The notes under the pieces are model-generated. The model saw only the letters and a program-made list of their open reading frames with translations, was not told where the DNA came from and ran no database searches. A program made the position numbers and the translations under genes. A DNA stretch of 23,646 bases from Beijerinckiaceae bacterium (GTDB lineage Bacteria; Pseudomonadota; Alphaproteobacteria; Rhizobiales; Beijerinckiaceae). The DNA is taken from NCBI GenBank assembly GCA_947380915.1, contig CANCSY010000026.1:1-23646 (forward strand). Reading direction: 5' to 3'. This document shows positions 15,151 through 21,975 of this stretch, one piece after another (positions within the stretch are counted from its first letter, which is position 1; the number at the start of each line of letters is the position of its first letter).

Positions 15151-15942
15151 TCAGCGGAGAATCCCGCGCGCCCACGCCGCGATTTCGCGGGCGATGAAGT
15201 CCGGTTGCTCGGCTATGGCCGCATGGCTTGACTGCGGAATCTTGACCACAGTGAGACGGTCGCCCAGCGCCGCCTTGTATTCCACGGCGTCTTCCGCATG
15301 GGCCAATGGATCGTGGCTCGGCTGCATGTAGAGCACGGGCGCTTTGCCAGAAGCGTAATCTTCCGTGCGCGGCGTCTGATCGCCCGCGAAGCGTTGGGCC
15401 GCCAGAACCTCCGGATTCCAGCCCTGCAACCAGGGGCGGGGATCATTGCCTTCCGCGAAGAAGGCGTAGGAGAGCGCCTGCAAGCGCACATCATCGGGCA
15501 GCGATATGTTCGCGCTGTTGCGGATGGCTTCGCGCACGATCGGGGGGCTCGGCGCATGGCCGACATTCGCCGCCACAAGCACCACGCCCGTCACCAGATC
15601 AGGACGAATGGTGGCCAGCAGGCGTGAGACCCTGTTGCCGAAGGCGTGCCCCACCAGCACCGCAGGCCCGGCGCCAAGGGCTTCGATGACAGCCACGACA
15701 TCATTGGAGCAATCATGCAGGTCGGCGTAGGGATAGGGGCTGGTCGATCCACCGATCCCCCGCGGTTGCGGCCGCACGACCCTGAAGCCTTCGGCCTCAA
15801 GCACCTGCGCCATCGGATCGAAATCCTCTGCGCCCCGGCCAAGGGAGGGAAGCAGCACGATCAGCGGGCCCTGCCCTTGATCGAAAACCTCCAAGCGCAC
15901 CTCGCCGCGCATAACGATCTTTCGATCAACAGGCAGGCTCAT
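15151..15942 (-). CDS. Alpha/beta-hydrolase-fold protein with alanine at the nucleophile position
   Basis: The 263-residue protein starts at the ATG at 15942, with AGAGGA seven bases upstream. The alpha/beta-hydrolase landmarks are in order: VLLPSLGRGAEDFDPMA (oxyanion-hole region), RPQPRGIGGS, the nucleophile elbow GHAFGN at 98-103, acid D211 in PSHDPLA, and histidine H240 in SSHAAI. The elbow should be G-x-S-x-G, but residue 100 is alanine (codon GCC), while the acid and histidine remain. The rest of the gene is intact, so this is not decay. I recall related alphaproteobacterial proteins with the same GHAFGN elbow. It may be a non-hydrolytic enzyme, a cofactor-free lyase/oxygenase-like protein, or a binding protein. 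Last gene of the leftward catabolic cluster, 68 bases after the lyase gene. Confidence 0.82.
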   Translation of the reverse strand: MSLPVDRKIVMRGEVRLEVFDQGQGPLIVLLPSLGRGAEDFDPMAQVLEAEGFRVVRPQPRGIGGSTSPYPYADLHDCSNDVVAVIEALGAGPAVLVGHAFGNRVSRLLATIRPDLVTGVVLVAANVGHAPSPPIVREAIRNSANISLPDDVRLQALSYAFFAEGNDPRPWLQGWNPEVLAAQRFAGDQTPRTEDYASGKAPVLYMQPSHDPLAHAEDAVEYKAALGDRLTVVKIPQSSHAAIAEQPDFIAREIAAWARGILR

Positions 15943-16010
15943 GATTCTATCCTCTGGCGTTTGCTATGCAGGGGGCGATGGCGCTGTCTAGCAAATCGGG
16001 AACATCCGGT

Positions 16011-16919
16011 TCAAGGCGTCTTTGGCGCATCGCCCCTTGAAGCAATCTGCGCCGCCGATTCATCCCAGAGCCTTTCGCGCGCCTGCTGTTCATCCAGACG
16101 CACCAGCTTGTAATAATCATCCAGCGGCAGAAGGCGATCTTGCAGATTTTCGAGCCCGCGCTCCCTTTGCAATATGGCGAGACTTTCGCGCACCGCTCGC
16201 GCTGCGGCGAAGAGGGTGAGCGAAGGCAAGGTTGCGGCTGGAACGCCAAGGCGCTCGAGGTCCGCAGGGGTGGTCTTGTTGGCGCCCGCCGCTTGCGAGA
16301 GGGTCGCGATGAAGGGGCCTGGCACGTCGCGCATGACCCTCGCAATGGACTGCGGCGTATCGATGCCCTGGGGTTTCGCCATGTCGGCGCCCGCCTCCAT
16401 GAACAGGCGGCAGCGCTGGATGGCGGCCTCCTCTCCTTCCAGCGCGAACACATCGGTGCGCGCGCAGATCATCATGCTCTCGTCGCTGCGCGCATCAAGC
16501 GAAGCCTTGATCTTGGCGAGCATCTGGTCGACCGGGATGACCTGCTTGCCTGGAAGATAGCCGCAGCGGCTCGGAAAAACCTGGTCGGTGAAGAAAAGTG
16601 CTGCGGCGCCGGCCTTTTCGAAGGCCTTCACCATCTGACTGACATTGTTGACGCCGCCAAACCCGGTGTCGCCATCCACATAGACGGGGATGCTCACGGC
16701 GTCGCAGATCCGCGCATAGTGGTCCGCGAAATCGCGCATGTTGGATTGGCCGGTGTCGGGCTGGCCCAGCAGGCTTCCTGCGGCGGCGTAACCACCCGCG
16801 CCCATGGCGGGAAAACCCTGCTCTTCGATGATGCGCGCCGAGAGCGCGTCATAGGCGCCGGGCATCAGGGTGAGGCCGGGCGTGCTCAGCAAGGCGCGAA
16901 ACGTCAGGCGAGGGGTCAT
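16011..16919 (-). CDS. Isocitrate lyase/PEP mutase-superfamily C-C lyase
   Basis: The ATG at 16919 overlaps the LeuD-like stop (ATGA), which fixes this start and implies coupled translation. The 302 residues form the PEP mutase-type barrel: PGAYDALSARI near the N-terminus, Mg-binding VDGDTGFG with D82 and D84, the flexible loop with catalytic C119 (PSRCGYLPGK), and ARTD at 153-156. Two motifs are unusual: the segment normally EDQ is TDQ (111-113), and the loop normally K-(K/R)-C-G-H is SRCGY. The retained cysteine points to a lyase splitting a 2-hydroxy-acid such as methylisocitrate, dimethylmalate or citramalate into pyruvate or glyoxylate plus an acid. Pairing with a hydro-lyase supports that. 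Oxaloacetate decarboxylase-like activity remains possible. Confidence 0.85.
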   Translation of the reverse strand: MTPRLTFRALLSTPGLTLMPGAYDALSARIIEEQGFPAMGAGGYAAAGSLLGQPDTGQSNMRDFADHYARICDAVSIPVYVDGDTGFGGVNNVSQMVKAFEKAGAAALFFTDQVFPSRCGYLPGKQVIPVDQMLAKIKASLDARSDESMMICARTDVFALEGEEAAIQRCRLFMEAGADMAKPQGIDTPQSIARVMRDVPGPFIATLSQAAGANKTTPADLERLGVPAATLPSLTLFAAARAVRESLAILQRERGLENLQDRLLPLDDYYKLVRLDEQQARERLWDESAAQIASRGDAPKTP

Positions 16920-17560
16920 TCCCCGGCGTCCGTGACGTCTGCGCGCACTGCGTGTTGCATCCATGGAGCCCTGGCGCGCGTGCGCTCTTCCCAGGCTTCG
17001 ACGTCGCTCATGTGTTTCAGGCTCATCCCGATATCATCAAGACCTTCCAGCAGGCGCGTGCGGTCTGCATCGGAAATGTCAAAGCGAATGTCCGCCCCAC
17101 CGGGGCCGCTGATCGACTTGGTTCGAAGATCCACTGTAAAGGGCTGCGCGCCATCTGCCGCCACAACCCTGCGCTCGAAGGCGTCGGCCACATCATCGGG
17201 CAGTTCGATCGGCAGCACGCCATTTTGCAGGCAATTCTCACGATACAGATCGGCTATGCCGCGCGCGATGATGCAGGTGACGCCCACCGCCATCAGCGTC
17301 CAGACTGCGCCCTCGCGCGAGGAGCCGCAACCAAAGTTGCGGCCGGTCACGAGGATGGATGCACTGGCGAATTGGGGCTGGTTCAGCACATGGGTCGGAT
17401 CGAGCGCATCGTCAGGTCCGCGTCGCGCGCGATGAAAGAAGATCTCGCGGTAGTCCGGCTTCAGGGAACGTTGCGTGGGGATCGGCGCGATCTGGTCGGT
17501 ATTGATGTCATCGCGCAGAAGCGGGACGGCGACGCCGGTGACGGAGATGAAAGGCTGCAT
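16916..17560 (-). CDS. Aconitase-superfamily hydro-lyase small subunit (LeuD-like)
   Basis: The ATG at 17560 is chosen (214 residues) because the protein then begins MQPFISVTGVAVPLLRDDINTDQIAP, as small subunits do; an in-frame TTG at 17575 overlaps the LeuC-like stop but would add only five residues. The swivel domain has the substrate-binding loop NFGCGSSREGAVWTL at about residues 75-89, followed by CIIARGIADLYRENCLQNGVLPI. In leucine-biosynthetic LeuD as I recall it, this loop reads REHAPW. REGAVW is the form seen in paralogous LeuD-like subunits, so a substrate other than isopropylmalate is likely. It lies 11 bases after the large-subunit stop, overlaps the lyase start by four bases, and must form a heterodimer with the LeuC-like protein. 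Confidence 0.88.
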   Translation of the reverse strand: MQPFISVTGVAVPLLRDDINTDQIAPIPTQRSLKPDYREIFFHRARRGPDDALDPTHVLNQPQFASASILVTGRNFGCGSSREGAVWTLMAVGVTCIIARGIADLYRENCLQNGVLPIELPDDVADAFERRVVAADGAQPFTVDLRTKSISGPGGADIRFDISDADRTRLLEGLDDIGMSLKHMSDVEAWEERTRARAPWMQHAVRADVTDAGE

Positions 17561-17571
17561 GGTCCTGCTCT

Positions 17572-18972
17572 TCAACCGATGGTGCGTGGATCTGCGATGA
17601 CGCCTGCGATGGCTGTCGCGGCGGCGACTTCAACGCTCGACAGATGGGTGCGAACGCCCTTTCCCTGCCTGCCTTCGAAGTTGCGGTTGGTGGTGGAGAC
17701 AATCCGCTCCTGCGGCTTGCCGCGATCCCCATTGCCGCCTGCGCACATGGAGCAGCCGCTTTCGCCCCAGAAGAACCCGGCGTCCTTGAAAACCTGATCG
17801 AGGCCTTCGCTTTCCGCCATGCGCTTGACGCTTGTGGAGCCCGGCACCGCCAGGGCGATCACACCCGGCGCGACATGTTTGCCCCTGATGATGGCGGCTG
17901 CGGTGCGCAGGTCCGAGATCCGCGCATTGGTGCACGAGCCGATGAAGACGCGGTCGACCTTTGCGCCCGCAATCGGCTTTCCCGGTTCAAGGCCCATGTA
18001 ATCCAGCGCGCGCTGCATTTTCGACAGCGACTCTGAATCCTGTGCAAGGTCAGGTATCGCTTCATTCACGCCGATGGTCTGGCCAAGATCCGTTCCCCAG
18101 GTGATCTGCGGCGCAAGGTCCGAGCAATCGACATGCAGTTCCTTGTCGAAGACCGCGCCTTCATCACTGGGCAGCAGGCGCCATTGCGCCATCGCGGCCT
18201 CCCATTCTGCGCCCTGCGGCGCATAGGGCCTGCCTGCCAGATAGGCGAAAGTCTTGTCATCAGGGGCCACGAAGCCCGAGCGAGATCCCATCTCGATGGC
18301 CAGATTGCACAGCGTAAAGCGCGCCTCGATGGAAAGCGCGCGAACAGCCTCGCCCGCAAATTCGATGGCGTAGCCGCGCCCGAAGGAGCTGCCAAAGAGT
18401 GCGAGAATCCGCAACGAAAGGTCTTTGGCCGACACCTGGGGGCCGAGCGTCCCGGCCAGCGTTATCCGCATGCTCTTCGGGCGCTTCAGGGCGATGGTCT
18501 GGGTGATCAGGATATGTTCGAGCTCGCTCGTGCCGCACCCGATCCCGAGGGCGCCAAGGCCGCCCACGGTGCAGGCATGCGAATCAGGCACCGCATGGGT
18601 GGCCCCTGGCATGACCAGCCCGAGTTCCGGCGCCACCACGTGGCTGATGCCCTGTTCGGGATCATGCAGATCAAAGAGGCGGATATTGTGCCGATTGCTG
18701 CCCTCCCGCATGGCGATCTGGAATTGCGCGCCGTCAGGATTGGTGGTTTGCGTGCGCCCGGGCTTTGTCGCCACGGTGTGATCCTGCATGGAAAAGGTGA
18801 GATCGGCCCGTCGCACGCCGCGTGCAGCCTGCTGCAACTTTTCGAAGGCGTGGGGCGCATGCAATTCATGCAGGACGTGACGATCCACATAGATCATGTC
18901 GCGTCCATCAAGGCGCCGTGCGACGAAATGGGCGTCCCAAAGCTTGTCCAGCATCGTCAGCGGTTTGTTCAT
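17572..18972 (-). CDS. Aconitase-superfamily hydro-lyase large subunit (LeuC-like, [4Fe-4S])
   Basis: The ATG at 18972 has AGGGAAAG eight bases upstream and gives 466 residues, the length I recall for E. coli LeuC. Cluster ligands are C347 in FIGSCTNARISDLR, and C407 and C410 in SGCSMCAGGNGD, so the 4Fe-4S cluster should assemble. Early landmarks are TMLDKLWDAH, IYVDRHVLHELHAPHAFE and SMQDHTVAT. The reaction is a reversible dehydration/hydration that moves a hydroxyl on a malate- or citrate-like acid. SGCSMCAGGNGD differs from the biosynthetic PGCSMCLAMNxD form, which together with the small-subunit loop suggests a paralogue specialised for another substrate, such as a methylated maleate or citraconate. 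It heads the LeuC-LeuD-lyase unit. Confidence 0.9.
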   Translation of the reverse strand: MNKPLTMLDKLWDAHFVARRLDGRDMIYVDRHVLHELHAPHAFEKLQQAARGVRRADLTFSMQDHTVATKPGRTQTTNPDGAQFQIAMREGSNRHNIRLFDLHDPEQGISHVVAPELGLVMPGATHAVPDSHACTVGGLGALGIGCGTSELEHILITQTIALKRPKSMRITLAGTLGPQVSAKDLSLRILALFGSSFGRGYAIEFAGEAVRALSIEARFTLCNLAIEMGSRSGFVAPDDKTFAYLAGRPYAPQGAEWEAAMAQWRLLPSDEGAVFDKELHVDCSDLAPQITWGTDLGQTIGVNEAIPDLAQDSESLSKMQRALDYMGLEPGKPIAGAKVDRVFIGSCTNARISDLRTAAAIIRGKHVAPGVIALAVPGSTSVKRMAESEGLDQVFKDAGFFWGESGCSMCAGGNGDRGKPQERIVSTTNRNFEGRQGKGVRTHLSSVEVAAATAIAGVIADPRTIG

Positions 18973-19041
18973 TGTGACCACTTTCCCTGTGGCGCGCCGC
19001 CAGTCGATGACATCTGAATCCCTTTGCCTGATCGCAATGAC

Positions 19042-19087
19042 CATGGCGCAAGCCTATTCGCTTGGCGAAATGTTTCCAAGCGCCATG
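19042..19087 (-). promoter_or_regulatory. Nested inverted repeats and possible internal promoter upstream of the LeuC-like gene
   Basis: In the 145-base gap before the LeuC-like gene, CATGGCGC (19042-19049) pairs perfectly with GCGCCATG (19080-19087). Inside it CGCTTGG (19059-19065) pairs with CCAAGCG (19076-19082), and CAAGC (19049-19053) can pair with GCTTG (19060-19064). The pairings overlap, so they exclude each other. On the minus strand TTGGAA (19079-19074), 17 bases, then TAGGCT (19056-19051) gives a weak promoter lying within the repeats. Operator and RNA-leader explanations are both open. Confidence 0.4.
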
Positions 19088-19117
19088 ATCCAGCCGCCGC
19101 GCCGACTGCAGCGCTCG

Positions 19118-19627
19118 TTATTTCCCGTCGAGAATGGACTGAATCTTCGCTATTCCCGCGAAGGCGCATTTCTCATCCTGTGTGGAGCCGGTCGAGCCGC
19201 CGACGCCAATCGCTCCGACTGTCTGGCCGTTCGATTTGATGAGAACGCCACCCGGCGCCAGAATGAGCCCGGGAATGCCGGAGATGCGCGCCACATCGGC
19301 CGGATTCTTGGTGATGCGCGCCGCAACCTGGGCCGAGGTCGTCTCGCCGCTGGCGCGCGAATAGCTCAGGATCGTATAGGCCTTCGCATGGGCCGAATAG
19401 GCGGAATGAATGGTCGTGAAGGGATCGTGATAGGTCACGAGCGTGCGGGCGTTGTGGTTCATCACTTCCACCGACACGGCATGGCCATCAGCCTTGCATT
19501 GCTTGAGGGCGGCTGAGGCCGCCTCGATGGCAACATCAAGCGGCATATATCTTTCCGCCGGCAGGCCCTGCGCATGAAGGCTGCTCGAAAAGGTGAAAAG
19601 GCCTGCGGCCAAAAACAGATATTTCAT
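19118..19627 (-). CDS. Secreted GlcG/HbpS-like (DUF336) heme-binding-family protein
   Basis: The start is unambiguous: GGAGGGA immediately precedes the ATG at 19627. The 169-residue protein has a signal peptide (MKYLFLAAGLFTFSSSLHA, cut before Q20), so it acts outside the cytoplasm. The mature part follows the GlcG/HbpS family: MPLDVAIEAASAALKQCKADGHAVSVEVMNHNAR, SAHAKAYTILSYSRAS, then the C-terminal signature GIPGLILAPGGVLIKSNGQTVGAIGVGGSTGSTQDEKCA (about residues 117-154). HbpS binds heme and senses redox state; GlcG-type members sit in organic-acid catabolic operons with unclear function. Two cysteines (C44, C154) could form a disulfide. It lies between the isomerase-like and LeuC-like genes on the same strand. 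Confidence 0.87.
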   Translation of the reverse strand: MKYLFLAAGLFTFSSSLHAQGLPAERYMPLDVAIEAASAALKQCKADGHAVSVEVMNHNARTLVTYHDPFTTIHSAYSAHAKAYTILSYSRASGETTSAQVAARITKNPADVARISGIPGLILAPGGVLIKSNGQTVGAIGVGGSTGSTQDEKCAFAGIAKIQSILDGK

Positions 19628-19740
19628 GTGTCCCTCCTACTGTTCTTTGTCGTTTGGGTCGGGTTGAGCCGTCTGCTTGTCGCTTTCTGGCGGGTTCATC
19701 AGGGCCCTATCCGGCGCCCCTGATGAGCGCCAATCATGCG

Positions 19741-20475
19741 TCAGGCGGCGGTTTTCTCGTCGAACAGGCGGCCCAGCTTCGGCAGGCGGTCCTGGATGCC
19801 GATCTTGCGCAGGGCGCACCAGAAGGCGGCCTGGTTGCTGGTGACGACCGGCCGTCCAAGTTCCTTCTCGAGATCTTCGATCACGTCGATGCTGCGAATG
19901 TTGGCGCAGCTGATGAAGTAAAGATCCGCATCGTCCCGGCGCAACTTCATGGCCTCGTCAAACCAAAGCTGCGGCGGCGCGCTGCAATATTCCGCGCTAC
20001 CCGAAAGGCCCACTGCGCGATCCGCCAGGATCGTATAGCCGGCTTCGTCGAGGAATCGCTTCTTGGCGTCATGGCCGGCCTGACGGGTCTCGGAGATGAA
20101 CACGAGCTTCTTCGCCTTCAAGGTGGTGAAGGCGCTCATCAGTGAGGAGGCTGCGCTCAGGGCCGGGCGTCCGCTGGCCTTTTCCATGGCCGCCAGAACT
20201 TCGGCCTCCTTGGCGACGCCGCCCGACATGGAGGTGCCCGTGCATTGCAGGACCGTCACATCGCAATCGGAATCCGCCAGAAGCTCAGTGGCCTGTTCAA
20301 TGCGCGGGATCAACTGGTCCAGCGGAACCTTGTGGCGATTGGTCATGGCCAGACGCGTCACATGGGGGATGATGTCGCCGGGCAGGAGGCGCCAGGCCTG
20401 TTCCTCCACCATCCGGTTGGAGGAGGGGATGATGAAGCCTATGCGCGCGCGCGGGCGAATCGGTTCGTAGGTCAT
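19741..20475 (-). CDS. Maleate isomerase/arylmalonate decarboxylase-family protein (Asp/Glu racemase superfamily)
   Basis: The ATG at 20475 is preferred (244 residues) because a GCGGA-like site lies six bases upstream; an ATG at 20481 is possible. It has the superfamily's two-cysteine active site: C78 in VTVLQCTGTSMSGG and C190 in LYFISCANIRSIDVIE. N20 in IGFIIPSSNRM and the C-terminal PVVTSNQAAFWCAL are typical of maleate cis-trans isomerases. With both cysteines present, isomerisation of a maleate-type cis-dicarboxylate is more likely than decarboxylation by a single-cysteine arylmalonate enzyme. It is probably the first gene of the leftward cluster, preceded by a possible promoter at 20553-20581, and would feed the hydro-lyase and lyase. 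Confidence 0.85.
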   Translation of the reverse strand: MTYEPIRPRARIGFIIPSSNRMVEEQAWRLLPGDIIPHVTRLAMTNRHKVPLDQLIPRIEQATELLADSDCDVTVLQCTGTSMSGGVAKEAEVLAAMEKASGRPALSAASSLMSAFTTLKAKKLVFISETRQAGHDAKKRFLDEAGYTILADRAVGLSGSAEYCSAPPQLWFDEAMKLRRDDADLYFISCANIRSIDVIEDLEKELGRPVVTSNQAAFWCALRKIGIQDRLPKLGRLFDEKTAA

Positions 20476-20552
20476 GGTCATTCCGCTGCTGTGTCGGCGG
20501 GCTCCCTGAAAACCCGCCATCTGCTGACCGTCCTGTCGCGGACGCTGATCAA

Positions 20553-20587
20553 TTTAGAGCATTATTGGGGATAGGCGCCAAGGCGCC
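20553..20587 (-). promoter_or_regulatory. Possible promoter and GGCGCC tandem operator for the catabolic cluster
   Basis: On the minus strand TTGGCG (20581-20576), 17 bases, then TCTAAA (20558-20553) form a plausible promoter. The -35 is embedded in GGCGCCAAGGCGCC (20574-20587), two perfect 6-bp palindromes eight bases apart. A leader of about 70 bases follows; it includes a GGCGGG/CCCGCC stem (20496-20501 with 20513-20518). The regulator is unknown. Confidence 0.4.
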
Positions 20588-20717
20588 AAATTCCATGGCT
20601 GCGGGTTCACAAGCCCGTCGTCACGAAACAGGGGTCGATGTGTCATGTCGCTGTCGCGAGATCCGCCTATCCGCAGGGCGGTTCGAGAACTGATTTGCCC
20701 GAAGATGGGGAGCAGCG

Positions 20718-20942
20718 ATGGGTGACTACACCTTTGAAATCAAGCGGGGGGAGCGGGTGCTGTATTCGGTCGAGGGCGTGTCGCTTCTTGAGCCAGATGA
20801 GGCCTGGGACCTCATAGAAGACCTTGCCCGCAAGTTCGATGCGGAAGGACTGCGGATAGTGGTGAAAGATGAAACTGGAAACATCGTGATCATGGCGGGG
20901 CTGGTGAGCGCCAGGCTTTCCCCCACAAAGTCCGCCGCCTGA
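20718..20942 (+). CDS. Small DUF6894-like protein
   Basis: The 74-residue protein starts at the ATG at 20718, with GGGGAG five bases upstream. The chain MGDYTFEIKRGERVLYSVEGVSLLEPDEAW... has the order of small DUF6894 proteins of alphaproteobacteria: a first strand ending in a turn, an acidic E/D-rich helix (EPDEAWDLIEDLARKF), and a later strand pair (LRIVVKDETGNIVIMAGLV). The assignment is from memory. No cysteines, signal peptide or known catalytic residues are visible, and no function is known to me. It is divergent from the catabolic cluster across a 242-base gap. A short CAGGC/GCCTG stem follows the stop without a T tract. Confidence 0.65.
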   Translation: MGDYTFEIKRGERVLYSVEGVSLLEPDEAWDLIEDLARKFDAEGLRIVVKDETGNIVIMAGLVSARLSPTKSAA

Positions 20943-21088
20943 GGCAGGCCTGAGCCTGACGCCCTTGTTCCCTCTGAGCATGGTTAACCAGGTGGCAAAA
21001 ATACAAAACATGAACTTTGCCTTAATGAGATTTTAAGTTTCGCTCATGACACCCGTCTTTATACCTGAAGGCGAAACAGGCGACGGCG
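20943..21088. other. AT-richer intergenic stretch with TGGTTAACCA palindrome
   Basis: This short gap is noticeably more AT-rich than its surroundings from about 20980 to 21062. It holds a perfect 10-base palindrome TGGTTAACCA (20981-20990) and GGCAAA/TTTGCC arms (20994-20999 with 21025-21030). I could not place a convincing promoter, but one for the following small gene is expected here. Confidence 0.35.
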
Positions 21089-21325
21089 ATGCGGATCACA
21101 TTCAATCCCAACATCATGAACACGAGCCCGATCAGGCCCATCCAGCGCGTCATGCGCAAGAATGCGTCGATCACCTCGGAAGCCGTCGATCAGGAAGTCG
21201 AAGTCGCTGCTCCAGTGACCACCTCCTTGTCAGAATTGGGCCGGATCCGCTCGAAAGAGGAGGAGATCGGCGAGAAGAAATATCAAAAGAAGAATGCCCT
21301 CTGGAACACGATGCTGAACCTCTGA
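21089..21325 (+). CDS. Small hypothetical protein, charged and terminator-linked
   Basis: I do not recognise this 78-residue protein. It has a basic N-terminal third (IMNTSPIRPIQRVMRKNAS), a neutral middle (EVEVAAPVTTSLSELG) and a strongly charged, helix-prone end (RIRSKEEEIGEKKYQKKNALWNTMLNL). There is no cysteine, signal peptide or membrane span. The ATG at 21089 lacks a strong ribosome-binding site, and the internal ATG at 21116 is an alternative start. The main support that it is real is the intrinsic terminator at 21310-21339, whose loop contains its TGA stop. A longer overlapping frame (21046-21546) would run into the lipoprotein gene and through that terminator, and is judged spurious. 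Confidence 0.5.
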   Translation: MRITFNPNIMNTSPIRPIQRVMRKNASITSEAVDQEVEVAAPVTTSLSELGRIRSKEEEIGEKKYQKKNALWNTMLNL

Positions 21326-21339
21326 CCAGCATCTTTTTT
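21310..21339 (+). terminator. Rho-independent terminator overlapping a stop codon
   Basis: GATGCTG (21310-21316) pairs perfectly with CAGCATC (21327-21333) and is followed by six T residues (21334-21339). The ten-base loop contains the TGA stop of the small gene (21323-21325), so the left arm is coding sequence. A translating ribosome reaching the stop would cover the left arm. Confidence 0.75.
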
Positions 21340-21427
21340 GACCGCCCCGCCCCCTGCTTTATTTGTGCTCCCGCAGAGGTCGGGATAGTCTTCACTGCAG
21401 GCGTGGATGCGCGCAGGGGGGATGCAA

Positions 21428-21973
21428 ATGATCGGGAGCAGGGCGGCGCCGGGCGTTCAGTCCCGAATTTCCATGATTGCGACGCTGGCGCTGTCCGTCA
21501 TGCTGGCGGGATGTTCCGACAGCGGTTCCGAGACCGCCCGGCTTGAGAGGCGCATCGACGACTTGTCCCGTGATCTGCGTCAGGCGCGGGCGGAGACGCA
21601 GCGGGGAAACGAGCGCGTCATCGCCGCCATGCAGGAGCATTTCGCCCAAGGCATGGGCATTAGCGCCCCCGCAGCGCCCGGCGGCGCCTCCGTGGAGATC
21701 GACCGCGCGCAGGGCATGGAGGCCTCCAAAGCCTTGCAGGCTGCCCATGTGGCCATGAGCGAGCGCATGTCCTCGGTTCCCCTCACAGGCGATCCCGACC
21801 GCGATTTCCTGGCCCAGATGATCCCCCATCACGAGGGCGCCATCGACATGTCGAAGGTGCTGCTGAAGGACGGCGTGCGGCCGGAGGTGCGCCGCCTCGC
21901 CCAGGAGATCATCGCCCACCAGCAGGGCGAGATCGAGATGATGCGCCGCTGGGTCGAGGCGATCAGCAAATAG
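21428..21973 (+). CDS. DUF305-family lipoprotein (metal/copper-binding-like)
   Basis: The ATG at 21428 is selected because the AGGGGGG run lies six bases upstream; the ATGs at 21407 and 21422 lack usable spacing. The 181-residue precursor has a lipoprotein signal ending in the lipobox LAGC (SVMLAGCSD), so it is membrane-anchored in the periplasm. A short coiled-coil-like stretch follows (ETARLERRIDDLSRDLRQARAE). The C-terminal DUF305 domain has DFLAQMIPHHEGAIDMSKVLL and EIIAHQQGEIEMMRRW, whose histidine and methionine residues are the expected metal ligands. The family is linked to copper or other metal handling; the ligand here is unproven. It ends two bases from the convergent FtsX-type gene. 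Confidence 0.85.
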   Translation: MIGSRAAPGVQSRISMIATLALSVMLAGCSDSGSETARLERRIDDLSRDLRQARAETQRGNERVIAAMQEHFAQGMGISAPAAPGGASVEIDRAQGMEASKALQAAHVAMSERMSSVPLTGDPDRDFLAQMIPHHEGAIDMSKVLLKDGVRPEVRRLAQEIIAHQQGEIEMMRRWVEAISK

Positions 21974-21975
21974 CC

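Noticed and set aside
15145..15155. Possible gene fusion or overlap at tail-to-tail genes
   Set aside because: The GST and hydrolase genes are convergent with two bases between their stops, as are the lipoprotein and FtsX genes near 21974; this is compact packing, not fusion.
16140..17435. A 431-codon open frame on the plus strand
   Set aside because: It is antisense to the lyase and LeuD-like genes and is composed of shadow-type sequence.
16916..18972. Leucine biosynthesis operon
   Set aside because: There is no leuA or leuB nearby, the neighbours are catabolic, and the loop motifs differ from biosynthetic LeuCD. It is not fully excluded without a second leuCD in the genome.
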